64,000 bases of DNA, from the NCBI RefSeq assembly GCF_030731045.1, contig NZ_JAVALS010000002.1:248001-312000 (forward strand). Reading direction: 5' to 3'. Under the pieces are notes generated by a model that was not told where the DNA came from, did not search any database, and saw only the letters and a list, made by a program, of their open reading frames with translations. How positions within the stretch are numbered: position 1 is the first letter of the stretch; each line of letters begins with the position of its first letter. A program made the position numbers and the translations under genes. This stretch comes from Arthrobacter horti (GTDB lineage: Bacteria > Actinomycetota > Actinomycetes > Actinomycetales > Micrococcaceae). Below are positions 1 to 8,890 of this stretch, one piece after another.

Positions 1-4
1 GCGC

Positions 5-457
5 TTGGCGGGCGTGGTGGGGACGCTGCTCTCGCTCATGGGATCCATTCAACACCGGGCCGCGGAACACCGTCCAAATGATCACTGTTTCGCTACGAAG
101 GCCCTGGCCCGCGGCGAGCCGATTCCTCCCGATGTGAAAGCCGCCTACGCTTGCCTGGTGATCTTCAAAGCTGTCGGAGAAGGACGTCCGTACCCCGAGC
201 ACGGGCACAACTCGCCCCGGGACTGGGCCTCGCTGCCGCCACGCCCCGTCCGTCTCGACGAGCTGGTCACCACCAAGCGGACCCTGGACCTGGAAGCCCT
301 CCTGGCCGAGGATTCCACGTTCTTCGGCGATCTCTTCCCCCACGTGGTGGAGTACAAGGGCGTGAAATACCTGGAGGACGGGCTGCACCGCGCCGTCCGC
401 ACGGCACTGCACCAGCGGACGGCCATCCACGCCCGCGTCCTGGTCATCGAGGACTGA
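5..457 (+). CDS. Conserved hypothetical protein with ParB-like DGLHR motif
   Basis: This 150-residue frame opens at a TTG close to the window edge, so the true start may lie outside the window or at an internal ATG (position 38). The C-terminal half carries VEYKGVKYLEDGLHRAV followed by a short beta-strand-like IHARVLVIE. That resembles the G-H-R nucleotide-binding turn of ParB/sulfiredoxin-like folds. The stop is 3 bases before the LytR_C gene, so the two are probably co-transcribed. No function is known to me. In this neighbourhood it could equally be annotated as an antitoxin-like small protein. The family assignment is inference from one motif. Confidence 0.6.
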   Translation: MAGVVGTLLSLMGSIQHRAAEHRPNDHCFATKALARGEPIPPDVKAAYACLVIFKAVGEGRPYPEHGHNSPRDWASLPPRPVRLDELVTTKRTLDLEALLAEDSTFFGDLFPHVVEYKGVKYLEDGLHRAVRTALHQRTAIHARVLVIED

Positions 458-460
458 TCC

Positions 461-1102
461 GTGAAGGACCGGGACCCCGAGTGGCTGCATGGCAGCCATG
501 TGGTGTCCGGCCGCGAGCTTGAGGAGACCTTCAGTCCCGAGCTCGACGACGCCGCCCAGGGCCGCCGTTTCCGGCTGCGGCTGAGGCATGCCGTGGTCCT
601 GGTCCTCCTGCTGATCCTGATCGTGGGCGGGATCGGCGCGGTGTTCTCGATCCAGATGGGCCTGCTGGTCCTTCCACAGGCGACGTCATCGCCGACGCCC
701 ACCTCACTGTGTCCGGCCGAGCCCCTGACCCCGCTGGCGCCGGCCTCCGTGAAGGTCAATGTCTACAACGCCACCACCGCCGCGGGCCTGGCCGCCGGGG
801 TGTCCGATGAGCTGAAGGCGCGCAAATTCGTGGTGGGCACGGTGGACAACACCACCATGAACCTCAAGGGCCCGGTGGCGGTCATCTCCGGTGCGGACGG
901 GCATGCCGCGGCGCTCGCCGTCCAGCGTCAGTTCCCCGGTGCGGACTACTACCAGGACACCCGGACGGACGGGAGCGTGGATGTGATCCTCCTGCCGGGG
1001 TACAAGGAGATGGCCGAGGCAGGGAAGGTGTCCCAGGCTCCCGGTGCGTTGCTGTGCCCCCGCGGGACGGCCACGGCGTCGCCATCGGCGAGCGGCCGCT
1101 GA
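461..1102 (+). CDS. LytR C-terminal domain (LytR_C) membrane protein
   Basis: 213 residues from a GTG start. Residues 1-40 are a cytoplasmic charged segment, residues 44-64 form one hydrophobic transmembrane helix, and after a Pro/Thr/Ser linker a LytR_C domain (about residues 96-185) begins with VKVNVYNATTAAGLA, the usual entry motif of this domain. There is no LCP phosphotransferase domain, so this is the stand-alone LytR_C type common in actinobacteria. It is anchored in the membrane with the domain outside. The role is unknown, presumably linked to cell-wall polymer attachment by analogy with LytR-CpsA-Psr proteins. It is tightly coupled to the upstream gene. Confidence 0.85.
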   Translation: MKDRDPEWLHGSHVVSGRELEETFSPELDDAAQGRRFRLRLRHAVVLVLLLILIVGGIGAVFSIQMGLLVLPQATSSPTPTSLCPAEPLTPLAPASVKVNVYNATTAAGLAAGVSDELKARKFVVGTVDNTTMNLKGPVAVISGADGHAAALAVQRQFPGADYYQDTRTDGSVDVILLPGYKEMAEAGKVSQAPGALLCPRGTATASPSASGR

Positions 1103-1105
1103 GTC

Positions 1106-1759
1106 TCAGTCCGCCTGTGGGGGTACGACGACGACCGGCCGGCCGGCGTCGTCGAATCCCGCGCCCGCGCCGCTGGCGATGAAGCGGACCGTCGCGGCGA
1201 TCTGCGCCTCCAGCTCGGGTGAGCCGGGCTCGTGCGACTTCACGCGAGACGCGGTGGAGGAGAGGGTGCCGAGGATCAGGCGGGCCAGGGCGTCCACGTC
1301 GCCCCGGGGCAGGAAGCCCTGTGCCATGCCGTTCCTCAGGATCTGCTGCAGCAGGCTGTTGAGTTCGCCCACGTGGTCCGCCAGCCGTGCGAAGGACTTC
1401 GCCGAGAGCACGGCGGCCATGGCCGGTCCCGGGGGCAGGTGGCGGCGGGTGAGGTCCTCCACCTGCGCCCGGATGTAGAGGGACAGCTGGTCCACTGGAT
1501 TGTCCAGGGCGCCCAGGCCCTCGCGCAGCTCACCGACGAACTTCTCCGTCTCCGTCAGCGCGTAGGAGACCAGGAGCTCCTCCATGTCCGCGTAGTAGTT
1601 GTACACGGCGGTGCGGCCGATCCCCGCGTGACGGGCCACGTCCGTCATGGTCAGACCGGGGAGCCCCTGGGTGAAGAGGAGCTCGCCGAACGCGGTGAGG
1701 ATCCTCCGCTGGGTCTCGGCACGCTGGGCCACGTTGCTGGCCGCGGAGATTTTGGGCAT
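1106..1759 (-). CDS. TetR/AcrR family transcriptional regulator
   Basis: 217 residues. The N-terminal helix-turn-helix (about residues 20-62) contains LTMTDVARHAGIGRTAVYNY, the classic TetR recognition helix pattern, and the C-terminal ligand domain is all-helical and not recognisable to a substrate class. It is transcribed away from the ParB-like/LytR_C pair and ends 4 bases after that pair's stop, so the two units converge. A perfect 6+9+6 inverted repeat sits directly upstream of its ATG, suggesting autorepression. The FrnE-like oxidoreductase gene lies upstream in the same direction. Confidence 0.9.
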   Translation of the reverse strand: MPKISAASNVAQRAETQRRILTAFGELLFTQGLPGLTMTDVARHAGIGRTAVYNYYADMEELLVSYALTETEKFVGELREGLGALDNPVDQLSLYIRAQVEDLTRRHLPPGPAMAAVLSAKSFARLADHVGELNSLLQQILRNGMAQGFLPRGDVDALARLILGTLSSTASRVKSHEPGSPELEAQIAATVRFIASGAGAGFDDAGRPVVVVPPQAD

Positions 1760-1762
1760 GGA

Positions 1763-1783
1763 GACACTTTACCGGATAGTGTC
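1763..1783 (-). promoter_or_regulatory. Candidate TetR operator
   Basis: GACACT and AGTGTC form a perfect inverted repeat around a 9-base spacer, 4 bases upstream of the tetR start codon. The size and position fit a TetR autoregulatory operator overlapping the promoter or leader. Binding is inference. Confidence 0.5.
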
Positions 1784-1798
1784 ACCAAATGGGAGTGC

Positions 1799-2518
1799 TC
1801 AGCAGCCGTCCGGGCCGCAGGCCTCTCCGTTCAGCCCCGCATCGGCTCCGCCGGTGCCGACGGCGACCGGTGTCAGGAGGGGGTGGCTCTCCTGCCAGAC
1901 CTCGTTCAGGACCTGGGTGAAGGTCTCGCTCGCCTGTGCGCCGGAGACGCCGTACTTGCGGTCGAAGACGAAGAACGGCACGCCGCTCACGCCCAGTGCG
2001 CGGGCCTCCGCGATGTCATGCTGCACGGCGTCCGTGTACTTGTCCGTGGTGAAGAGCTCTTCCACGTCATCGGCGTTCAGGCCGAGCTCCAGGCCCAGCG
2101 CGCGCAGGTACTCGGCGCTGCCGATGTCTTTGCCGTGCTCGAAGTGGTCGCTCAGCAGGCGCTCCTTGGCGGCGTCGGCCTTGCCGGACGCGGCGGCCAG
2201 GTGGATGAGGCGGTGCGCCGTGAAGCTGTTGGCCACCACCACGGTGTCGAAATCATAGGCGAGGCCCTCGCCGGCGGCCTGCTCGGCGACGTGCGCGAAC
2301 ATGCCCTTGACCTGGTCGGGGGCCATGCCCTTGCGCTGGCTGAGGTAGCTCAGCTCGGTGCCGTCGTAGTGCTCCGGGAGGGACGGATCCAGCTGGTAGC
2401 TGCGCCACTGGACCTCCACGGCGTGCTTGTGCGGGAAGGATTCCAGGGCTTTTTCAAAACGGCGCTTGCCGATGTAGCACCAGGGACACGCGACGTCGGA
2501 CCAGATCTCAATCTTCAC
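1799..2518 (-). CDS. DsbA family oxidoreductase (FrnE-like)
   Basis: 239 residues from a GTG start placed at the conserved beginning VKIEIWSDVACPWCYIGKRR. The active-site CPWC is at residues 11-14, as in FrnE-type cytoplasmic DsbA proteins. The thioredoxin fold is interrupted by a helical insert, and the cis-Pro loop is GVSGVPFFVF near residue 185. There is no signal peptide, so it acts in the cytosol as a disulfide oxidoreductase or isomerase. The frame stays open far upstream but that part is antisense to the MFS gene and is ignored. The tail ends Cys-Gly-Pro-Asp-Gly-Cys, a second cysteine pair of unknown use. Confidence 0.92.
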   Translation of the reverse strand: MKIEIWSDVACPWCYIGKRRFEKALESFPHKHAVEVQWRSYQLDPSLPEHYDGTELSYLSQRKGMAPDQVKGMFAHVAEQAAGEGLAYDFDTVVVANSFTAHRLIHLAAASGKADAAKERLLSDHFEHGKDIGSAEYLRALGLELGLNADDVEELFTTDKYTDAVQHDIAEARALGVSGVPFFVFDRKYGVSGAQASETFTQVLNEVWQESHPLLTPVAVGTGGADAGLNGEACGPDGC

Positions 2519-2635
2519 GTGACGCTTCAACCGCGGGGGGTGGACGATTATTCCGACGGGACGGGCCCGGGGCATGGATGGCATACCATGACGGATGCAG
2601 ACGAGAGGGCGGTCAGGCCGCCCGGATAGCGCGGA

Positions 2636-3910
2636 ATGATGACGAAAACCCCCACCACGGCGGCGGCCCGGAGCGCCCACGCCACCACCCATGGCCAGCC
2701 CGCCTGGCTCCTGCTTCTGGCCATCATCGGCATCGGCCTGACCATGCGCGGGCCGTTCATCGGCGTGGCTCCACTGGCGCCGGTGCTCCGCGGCGAGGTG
2801 GGGCTGAGCGATCTCCAGTTCGGCATCCTGACCGGGATCCCGGTGCTCTGCTTCGCGGCCTTCTCCCCGCCGGCGTCCTGGCTGGCCCGGCGCGTCGGAG
2901 CGGAGGTGGCCGTGACCTGCACGGTGGCGGGGGTCGCCGTCGGCGCCGTCATCCGCTCGATCGGCCCGGAGTGGGCCCTGTTCGCCGGGACCGCGATCAT
3001 CGGCGCCGCCATCACCATCGGCAATATCGTGATGCCGCTGATCGTGCGCCGCGATTTCCCGGTGGAACGGCAGAGCCTGACCATGGGTGTCTACTCCGGG
3101 ACCCTGAACTTCAGCGCGTTCCTGGCCTCCGTGGCCACCGCGCCGCTGGCCCAGTGGCTGGGCTGGCAGCTCGCCCTGGGCCTGTCCACGCTGCTGGCCG
3201 TCCTGGTCCTCGCCTTCTGGGTGTGGATCATGAAGCCCGTCGTGGCGCTCCGCTCGCCCCGGTCCGGCTCCGGTCCGGCCACCGCCCAGGACAAGGCCGC
3301 GCGGAAAGAATCCGCCCGCTTGAAGGGCGGCACCCTCACGGCCACGATCGCTCTGGTGATCGGCTTCGCCGGCCAGGCCTCCAGTTACTTCGGCATCACC
3401 GCCTGGCTCCCCAGCTATCTGCACGACACCATCGGCCTCGCCGCCACGGAGGCCGGCGCCGGCTCGTCGATTTTCCAGGTCATGGGCCTGGTGGGCGCCA
3501 TCGGCACACCGCTGCTGGTCCGCTGGCTCGGGGGCACCCGCACCACGCTCGTGCTGGGCGTCCTCTGGGTCACCGTCCCGCTGGGCCTGCTGCTGCTTCC
3601 GCAGCTGTGGTGGCTCTGGGCCTTCACGGGCGGCTTCGCCCAGGGCGGCGGCTTCACCGTGATCCTCTCCGCCATCATCAAGGCCGGGTCCAACCAGGCC
3701 CAGACGGCCCGGATCTCCGCCCTGGTGCAGGGCATCGCCTACGTGTTCGCCGGCATCGCGCCCAGCGTCATCGGCTCCATCCATGTGGCCGCGGCCAGCT
3801 GGCAGATCGCCCTCCTGGTACCGCTGATGACCACTGCCGCGTTCCTGGTCTGCACCACCTGGGGTGTCACTCTGTCCGGGCGTCTGGCGGAGGCCCGGAA
3901 ACGGCCCTGA
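2636..3910 (+). CDS. MFS transporter, CynX/NimT type
   Basis: 424 residues with about 12 hydrophobic segments. The N-terminal region contains LTMRGPFIGVAPL and a following short loop typical of the cyanate/nitroimidazole transporter (CynX/NimT) branch of the major facilitator superfamily. It probably exports or imports a small organic anion or drug; the substrate cannot be read from sequence. Its start (ATG, followed directly by a second in-frame ATG) is divergent from the FrnE-like gene with only about 120 bases between them. It is followed by two strong hairpins that separate it from the convergent aceB. Confidence 0.88.
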   Translation: MMTKTPTTAAARSAHATTHGQPAWLLLLAIIGIGLTMRGPFIGVAPLAPVLRGEVGLSDLQFGILTGIPVLCFAAFSPPASWLARRVGAEVAVTCTVAGVAVGAVIRSIGPEWALFAGTAIIGAAITIGNIVMPLIVRRDFPVERQSLTMGVYSGTLNFSAFLASVATAPLAQWLGWQLALGLSTLLAVLVLAFWVWIMKPVVALRSPRSGSGPATAQDKAARKESARLKGGTLTATIALVIGFAGQASSYFGITAWLPSYLHDTIGLAATEAGAGSSIFQVMGLVGAIGTPLLVRWLGGTRTTLVLGVLWVTVPLGLLLLPQLWWLWAFTGGFAQGGGFTVILSAIIKAGSNQAQTARISALVQGIAYVFAGIAPSVIGSIHVAAASWQIALLVPLMTTAAFLVCTTWGVTLSGRLAEARKRP

Positions 3911-3920
3911 CGATCTCCCT

Positions 3921-3976
3921 GAGTGCTCATTAGTGGCGGCTTCCGCTGCCGAGAAGTCGCCACGAGTGAGCACTCA
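3921..3976. repeat. Intergenic palindrome 1
   Basis: Arms GAGTGCTCA and TGAGCACTC are perfect complements, followed inward by GTGGCG/CGCCAC after a 3-base interruption on each side. It lies 10 bases beyond the MFS stop codon and has no T-run. It is one of five long intergenic palindromes in the window that differ in sequence. Confidence 0.7.
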
Positions 3977-3989
3977 ACGATGGTGAGGG

Positions 3990-4035
3990 ACGACGACGGC
4001 GCGCGCTCACCGTGGTGAGCGCGCGCCGTCGTCGT
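3990..4035. terminator. Bidirectional hairpin between MFS gene and aceB
   Basis: A 21-bp perfect stem with a 4-base loop (CGTG). The arms start with ACGACGACGGCG and end with the complement CGCCGTCGTCGT. It lies between convergent genes and probably ends transcription from both sides despite lacking a clear T-run. Confidence 0.7.
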
Positions 4036-4127
4036 ATGCAGGTGTTCTTCCCTTCCGCACCGGCCGCCCCCGACTGTCGGGGTACGTGTTGCGATCCCGT
4101 GCACAGCCGGTACAGGAAGGGAGGGGT

Positions 4128-5753
4128 TCAGGCGGCCACCAGCTGGCGTTCCCTGGCGTCCTCGGTGGAGGCCGAGAGGAACCGGGCGTAGGCCGGGATG
4201 GTCAGGAAGGTGGGGAAGAAGGAGGCCAGAGCCACCTCTTCGAAGAGCTCGCGGGCGTCACGGAAACGGTCCCCCTCGAAGCGTTCCAGGCCGGCGTAGA
4301 CCTCCTCGAAGATCTCCGTCACCCACTCGCGAGTGATCACCTCACCCTGGTCCGTGATGGCCTGGTTGTGGATCCACTGCCAGAGCTGGGAGCGGGAGAT
4401 CTCCGCGGTGGAGGCGTCCTCCATGTTCCGGCGGATGGTCACCGCGCCGTTTCCCCGCAGCCAGGACTCGATGTACCGGATGCCGACCTCCACATTGGAG
4501 CGGATCCCGGCCTCCGTGATGGTGCCGGTGGTCCGGGACAGGTCGATCAGGGCGCGGGCGTCCGGGATCACGTCCAAACGCTGGCGGTCCATCTGGTGCG
4601 GGCGCTGCCCCAGGGCGGCGTCGAACACCTCACGGGCCGAGGCCACCAGGTCCGGGTGGGCCACCCAGGTGCCGTCGAAGCCGTCCACGGCGAAGCGCGT
4701 GGTGTCCGCGCGGACCGCGGCCGTCGCCCGGGCGTTCTGGGCGGCGTCGCGCCGGCTCGGGACCTCAGCGGACATGCCGCCGATCGCCATGGCGCCCCGC
4801 TTGTGGCAGATGTGCACCAGCTGTTCCGAGTAGGCCCGGATGAACGGCTGCTCCATGGTGATCTGGGAGCGGTCCGGGAGGACGAAGCGCGGACCGCGGG
4901 TCCGGAACGTCTTGATCAGGGAGAAGATGTAGTCCCAGTGCCCGGCGGCCAGCCCGGAGGCGTGATCCCGCAGTTCGTAGAGGATCTCCTCCATTTCGAA
5001 GGCGGCCGTGATGGTCTCGATCAGGACCGTGGCGCGGATGGTGCCCTGCGGCAGGCCCAGCAGATCCTGGGCCAGGATGAACAGGTCGTTCCACCAGCGG
5101 GCCTCCTGGTACGTCTCCACCTTCGGCAGGTAGAAGTACGGGCCGCGGCCCTGAGCCAGCAGGCGCCGGGCGTTGTGGAAGAAATACAGCCCGAAGTCCA
5201 CGATGGACCCGGAGACCGGCTCGCCGCCGGCCAGCAGGTGCTTCTCCGGGAGGTGCAGGCCTCGGGGGCGCATCACGATGGTCGGCAGCGTGCCCTCGGT
5301 GAGACGCAGCTCCGTGCCGTCCGGGGCGGTGAAGTCGATGCGCCGCTCCAGGGCGTCCACCAGGTTCAGCTGCCCGGAGATGATGTTGCGCCAGCTCGGC
5401 GTGAGGGAGTCCTCGAAGTCCGCCACCCAGACGGAGGCGCCGGAGTTCAGGGCGCTGATGGTGGTGCGGCGGTCCGTGGGGCCCGCCAGCTCGACGCGCC
5501 GTTCGTTCAGGCCGGGGGCCGGGGGAGCGACCCGCCAGCTGCGGTCCTCACGGATGTGTTCGGTGCCGTGCGGGAACTGGGGGTCCTCGCCACGGGCGAT
5601 CCGGGCACGGCGTCCGTGCCGGGCGTCCAGCAGTTCGGTGCGGCGCTCGCCGAGCGCGCGGTGCAGCTGAGCGATGAAGTGCAGTGCCTCGGGGGTCAGG
5701 ATCTCGCCCTGGCGGCGGATCGGCTGAGCCGTCAGCTCGAAGGTGGTGTTCAT
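4128..5753 (-). CDS. aceB: Malate synthase A
   Basis: 541 residues, the normal length of the A-isoform. It condenses glyoxylate with acetyl-CoA to malate in the glyoxylate shunt. Diagnostic stretches are VADFEDSLTPSW near residue 110, the catalytic-site region IVMRPRGLHLPEKH, and the C-terminal HKRGAMAIGGMSAEVP. The ATG at 5753 has an AAAGGA Shine-Dalgarno sequence. It lies 30 bases downstream of aceA in the same direction, so aceA-aceB form an operon that lets the cell grow on acetate, fatty acids or ethanol. The adjacent RamB-like regulator is the likely controller. Confidence 0.97.
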   Translation of the reverse strand: MNTTFELTAQPIRRQGEILTPEALHFIAQLHRALGERRTELLDARHGRRARIARGEDPQFPHGTEHIREDRSWRVAPPAPGLNERRVELAGPTDRRTTISALNSGASVWVADFEDSLTPSWRNIISGQLNLVDALERRIDFTAPDGTELRLTEGTLPTIVMRPRGLHLPEKHLLAGGEPVSGSIVDFGLYFFHNARRLLAQGRGPYFYLPKVETYQEARWWNDLFILAQDLLGLPQGTIRATVLIETITAAFEMEEILYELRDHASGLAAGHWDYIFSLIKTFRTRGPRFVLPDRSQITMEQPFIRAYSEQLVHICHKRGAMAIGGMSAEVPSRRDAAQNARATAAVRADTTRFAVDGFDGTWVAHPDLVASAREVFDAALGQRPHQMDRQRLDVIPDARALIDLSRTTGTITEAGIRSNVEVGIRYIESWLRGNGAVTIRRNMEDASTAEISRSQLWQWIHNQAITDQGEVITREWVTEIFEEVYAGLERFEGDRFRDARELFEEVALASFFPTFLTIPAYARFLSASTEDARERQLVAA

Positions 5754-5783
5754 GTCACTGTCCTTTGGAAAGTCGTGGGAACC

Positions 5784-7103
5784 TCAGTGGAACTGGCCCT
5801 CTTCGGTGGATCCCACCAGAGCCAGGGTGCTGCCGTTCGGGTTCAGGGCAGTGGAGACCAGATCGAAGTAGCCGGTGCCCACTTCGCGCTGGTGCTTGGT
5901 TGCGGTGTATCCGCGGTCTTCGGCGGCGAACTCGCGCTCCTGCAGCTCCACGTAGGCGCTCATGCCTTCACGGGCGTAGCCGTGGGCCAGATCGAACATG
6001 GAGTAGTTGAGGGCGTGGAAGCCGGCCAGGGTGATGAACTGGAAGGTGAAGCCCATGGCGCCCAGCTCGCGCTGGAACTTGGCGATGGTGGCGTCGTCCA
6101 GGTGCTTCTTCCAGTTGAAGGACGGGGAGCAGTTGTAGGCGAGCATCTGGTCCGGGAACTCGGACTTGACGGCCTCGGCGAACTTCCTGGCCAGCTCCAG
6201 GTCCGGGGTCCCGGTCTCCATCCAGATGAGGTCGGAGTAGGGGGCGTAGGCCTTGGCGCGGGCGATGCAGGGCTCCACGCCGTTGCGGACCTTGTAGAAG
6301 CCCTCCGCGGTGCGCTCGCCGGTGATGAACTCCTGATCCCGCTCGTCCACATCGCTCGTGATGAGGGTGGCGGCCTCGGCGTCGGTGCGGGCGATGATGA
6401 CGCTCGGGACACCGGAGACGTCCGCGGCCAGGCGGGCGGCGTTCAGAGTGCGGATGTGCTGCTGGGTGGGGATGAGCACCTTGCCGCCCAGGTGGCCGCA
6501 CTTCTTCTCGCTGGCCAGCTGGTCCTCCCAGTGAACACCCGAGGCGCCGGAGGCGATCATGGACTTCATGAGCTCGTAGGCGTTCAGCGGCCCGCCGAAG
6601 CCGGCCTCCGCGTCGGCGACGATCGGGACCAGCCAGTCCTGGACGCTCTGCTTGCCTTCGGAGAACTCGATCTGGTCCGCACGGAGCAGGGCGTTGTTGA
6701 TGCGGCGCACCACCTGCGGCACCGAGTTGGCCGGGTAGAGCGACTGGTCCGGGTAGGTCTGGGCCGCGTTGTTGGCGTCGGCGGCCACCTGCCAGCCGGA
6801 GAGGTAAATGGCCTGCAGGCCGGCCTTGACCTGCTGCACGGCCTGGTTGCCGGTCAGGGCGCCGAGCGCGTGGGTGTACTCGCCGCGGGCCTTCTGCTCG
6901 GTGAGCTGGCTCCAGAGCTTCTCCGCACCACGGCGGGCGAGCGTGTGCTCTTCGCTGACACGACCGCGGAGGCGGACGACGTCGGCGGCCGTGTAGTCTC
7001 GCTGGATGCCCTCCCACCGCGGGTTGGCAGACCATTCGAGCTGCAGGGCGGCGGCCGCCTCGTCCGGGCTGGTGCCCTGCGCTGCGCTGAATTCTGCGGT
7101 CAT
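5784..7103 (-). CDS. aceA: Isocitrate lyase
   Basis: 439 residues. It cleaves isocitrate to glyoxylate and succinate, the first step of the glyoxylate bypass. The catalytic signature [10 protein letters not shown] is present near residue 190, with the acid-loop region WMETGTPDL and the later [12 protein letters not shown] stretch. The ATG at 7103 is preceded by AGGAGA. It is the first gene of the aceA-aceB operon and diverges from the RamB-like gene with 128 bases between the chosen starts. That shared region contains an 18-bp near-palindrome. Confidence 0.97.
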   Translation of the reverse strand: MTAEFSAAQGTSPDEAAAALQLEWSANPRWEGIQRDYTAADVVRLRGRVSEEHTLARRGAEKLWSQLTEQKARGEYTHALGALTGNQAVQQVKAGLQAIYLSGWQVAADANNAAQTYPDQSLYPANSVPQVVRRINNALLRADQIEFSEGKQSVQDWLVPIVADAEAGFGGPLNAYELMKSMIASGASGVHWEDQLASEKKCGHLGGKVLIPTQQHIRTLNAARLAADVSGVPSVIIARTDAEAATLITSDVDERDQEFITGERTAEGFYKVRNGVEPCIARAKAYAPYSDLIWMETGTPDLELARKFAEAVKSEFPDQMLAYNCSPSFNWKKHLDDATIAKFQRELGAMGFTFQFITLAGFHALNYSMFDLAHGYAREGMSAYVELQEREFAAEDRGYTATKHQREVGTGYFDLVSTALNPNGSTLALVGSTEEGQFH

Positions 7104-7198
7104 GTCATTCTCCTCAAGTAGGGCTCCACATCGAGCCGTTCTTTCCTGTGCTTCAAGATTTCCGCACTTTCCACGGCCCTTCTAGAGAAAAACCCTGG

Positions 7199-7216
7199 AA
7201 AGAAATGCACTTCTTT
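7199..7216. promoter_or_regulatory. Candidate operator in aceA-ramB intergenic region
   Basis: AAAGAAATGCACTTCTTT is a palindrome except at one symmetric pair of positions. It lies between divergent aceA and the RamB-like gene and overlaps an alternative upstream ATG of the latter. Position suggests binding by the adjacent regulator. It is not an obvious match to the C. glutamicum RamB motif, so assignment is inference. Confidence 0.45.
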
Positions 7217-7231
7217 GCGTATCCTCAAGAA

Positions 7232-8734
7232 ATGACAGCTTCGGAGCAGCACACCGTCCGTGGAGGCTGGAGCGCCGGCCGTGAACGCCCCGCACCCCTC
7301 GCGGAGAGCGGGGGAGTGGACGTCATCGCCCTCGGCCGCCGCGTGCGCCATCTCCGCAAGAAGGCGGGCCTGACACTGGATGCGCTCTCCGCCGTCGTCG
7401 GCATGGCGCCGAGCCAGCTCAGCCTGCTGGAGAACGGCAAACGGGAGCCGCGCCTGGGCGCGCTGCAGCAGCTGGCCGCCGCGCTCGGCGTCGGGCTGGA
7501 CGATCTGCTGGGGACGGAACCGCCCAGCCGGCGTGCTGCGATGGAGATCGATCTGGAGCGCTATCAGCGCAGCGCGTTGTACGAATCGCTGAACCTGCCC
7601 GCCATCCGCATCGGGCCGCGGCTGCCCAATGACGTGCTGGAGGCGCAGCTGGGACTGCTCAAGGAGCTCGAGCGCCGGCTCAATGAGCAGCTCGCGACGC
7701 CGGAGGAGGCGCGCCGTGCCAACACCGAGCTGCGCGTCATGATGCGCGAGCAGGGCAACTACTTCCCGGAGTACGAGGCCGAGGCCAAGAAGGTGCTGAC
7801 CGGTGTGGGGTACACGGGCGGGCCGCTGAGCCAGTACGTCATCTCCGACATCGCCGCGCATCTGGGCTTCACCCTGCACCACGTGGGGGACCTGCCGCAC
7901 TCCACCCGCAGCGTGACCGATCTGAAGAACCGGAGGATCTATCTGACGCAGGGATCCTCCGGGGATCACGATCCGCGGTCCGTCCTGCTGCAGGCGCTGG
8001 GGCATTACGTGCTGGGGCATGAGACGCCGCGCAGTTACGGCGAATTCCTGCAGCAGCGGGTGGCGACCAATTACTTCGCCGCGTCCCTCATGCTCCCGGA
8101 GGACGCCACCGTGGAATTCCTGCAGCATGCCAAGGCGGCCAAGGAGATCGCGATCGAGGACGTGCGGGATCACTTCGCGGTGTCCTACGAGACGGCGGCG
8201 CACCGCTTCACGAACCTGGCCACGCACCATCTGGGCATCACCACGCACTTCCAGAAGACGCACCAGAGCGGCATCATCTACAAGGCGTACGAGAACGACG
8301 GCGTGATCTTCCCCAAGGACCACACCGGATCCATCGAGGGCCAGCCGAGCTGCAAGAACTGGACCAGCCGGGTGGTGTTCACGGTGCCGGACAAGTTCAG
8401 CCCGTACAGCCAGTACACGGACACCAAGGCCGGGACGTTCTGGTGCACGGCCCGCACCGAGCACTCCGCCGGGGGAGAGTTCTCGCTGTCCGTGGGGGTG
8501 CCGTACCAGCACGTGAAGTGGTTCCGCGGGCGGGAGACCACGGTGAGGTCCGTGTCCAACTGCCCGGATCCGTCCTGCTGCAAGCAGCCGCCGGCGGCGC
8601 TGGCCCAGGCCTGGTCCGGCAACGCCTGGCCCTCCGCGCGGGCGCACTCGCACCTGCTGGCGGCCATGCCGCCGGGCGCGTTCCCCGGCGTAGACGAGAC
8701 CGAGGTGTACAGCTTCCTGGCGAAGCACGAGTAG
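7232..8734 (+). CDS. ramB: XRE/ScfR-type regulator, RamB-like
   Basis: 500 residues from the chosen ATG. The N-terminal XRE helix-turn-helix (about residues 33-87) reads ALGRRVRHLRKKAGLTLDAL and then SQLSLLENGKREPRLGALQQ. The middle is a DUF955/ImmA-IrrE-like region and the C-terminus (DUF2083) holds a cysteine cluster in NCPDPSCCKQPP, as in RamB/ScfR regulators. In Corynebacterium RamB controls acetate metabolism including aceA and aceB, and here the gene diverges from aceA, matching that role. Alternative starts at 7205 (ATG) and 7148 (GTG) exist; 7232 is preferred because it leaves the palindrome at 7199-7216 outside the coding region. Confidence 0.85.
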   Translation: MTASEQHTVRGGWSAGRERPAPLAESGGVDVIALGRRVRHLRKKAGLTLDALSAVVGMAPSQLSLLENGKREPRLGALQQLAAALGVGLDDLLGTEPPSRRAAMEIDLERYQRSALYESLNLPAIRIGPRLPNDVLEAQLGLLKELERRLNEQLATPEEARRANTELRVMMREQGNYFPEYEAEAKKVLTGVGYTGGPLSQYVISDIAAHLGFTLHHVGDLPHSTRSVTDLKNRRIYLTQGSSGDHDPRSVLLQALGHYVLGHETPRSYGEFLQQRVATNYFAASLMLPEDATVEFLQHAKAAKEIAIEDVRDHFAVSYETAAHRFTNLATHHLGITTHFQKTHQSGIIYKAYENDGVIFPKDHTGSIEGQPSCKNWTSRVVFTVPDKFSPYSQYTDTKAGTFWCTARTEHSAGGEFSLSVGVPYQHVKWFRGRETTVRSVSNCPDPSCCKQPPAALAQAWSGNAWPSARAHSHLLAAMPPGAFPGVDETEVYSFLAKHE

Positions 8735-8771
8735 GGGCGGCGGCAGCCACTCCGGCTGGGCGGCGGGAGCC

Positions 8772-8890
8772 TTACCCCGGCTGCCACAGCTCGATGCGGT
8801 GGCCTTCCGGGTCCGTGACCCAGAAGTTGAGCATGCTCTGCTGATCCGGAGAGCCGAAGTACTCGGTGTCCGCGGGGAAGGCGCCGAACA
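8772..8890 (-). pseudogene. Remnant of a VOC-family (glyoxalase-like) gene
   Basis: The last 35-40 codons before a stop read FPADTEYFGSPDQQSMLNFW, then VTDPEGHRIELWQ, a convincing C-terminal beta-strand and metal/substrate edge of a vicinal-oxygen-chelate domain. Further upstream the same frame becomes Arg/Gly-rich and I find no domain start or matching continuation in the other frames. It is best read as the 3' end of a decayed or truncated gene. The rest of the 516-base stretch 8735-9250 shows no other convincing gene; it must hold the promoter of the LapA-domain gene. Confidence 0.5.

Noticed and set aside
2519-3973. Long upstream extension of the FrnE-like frame
   Set aside because: It is antisense to the MFS gene; the DsbA domain starts exactly at the GTG at 2518.
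4086-7121. A very long open frame on the plus strand opposite aceA-aceB
   Set aside because: Its translation is Gly/Val/Leu/Arg-rich without domains and it is fully antisense to two certain genes; it is a product of high GC at third codon positions.
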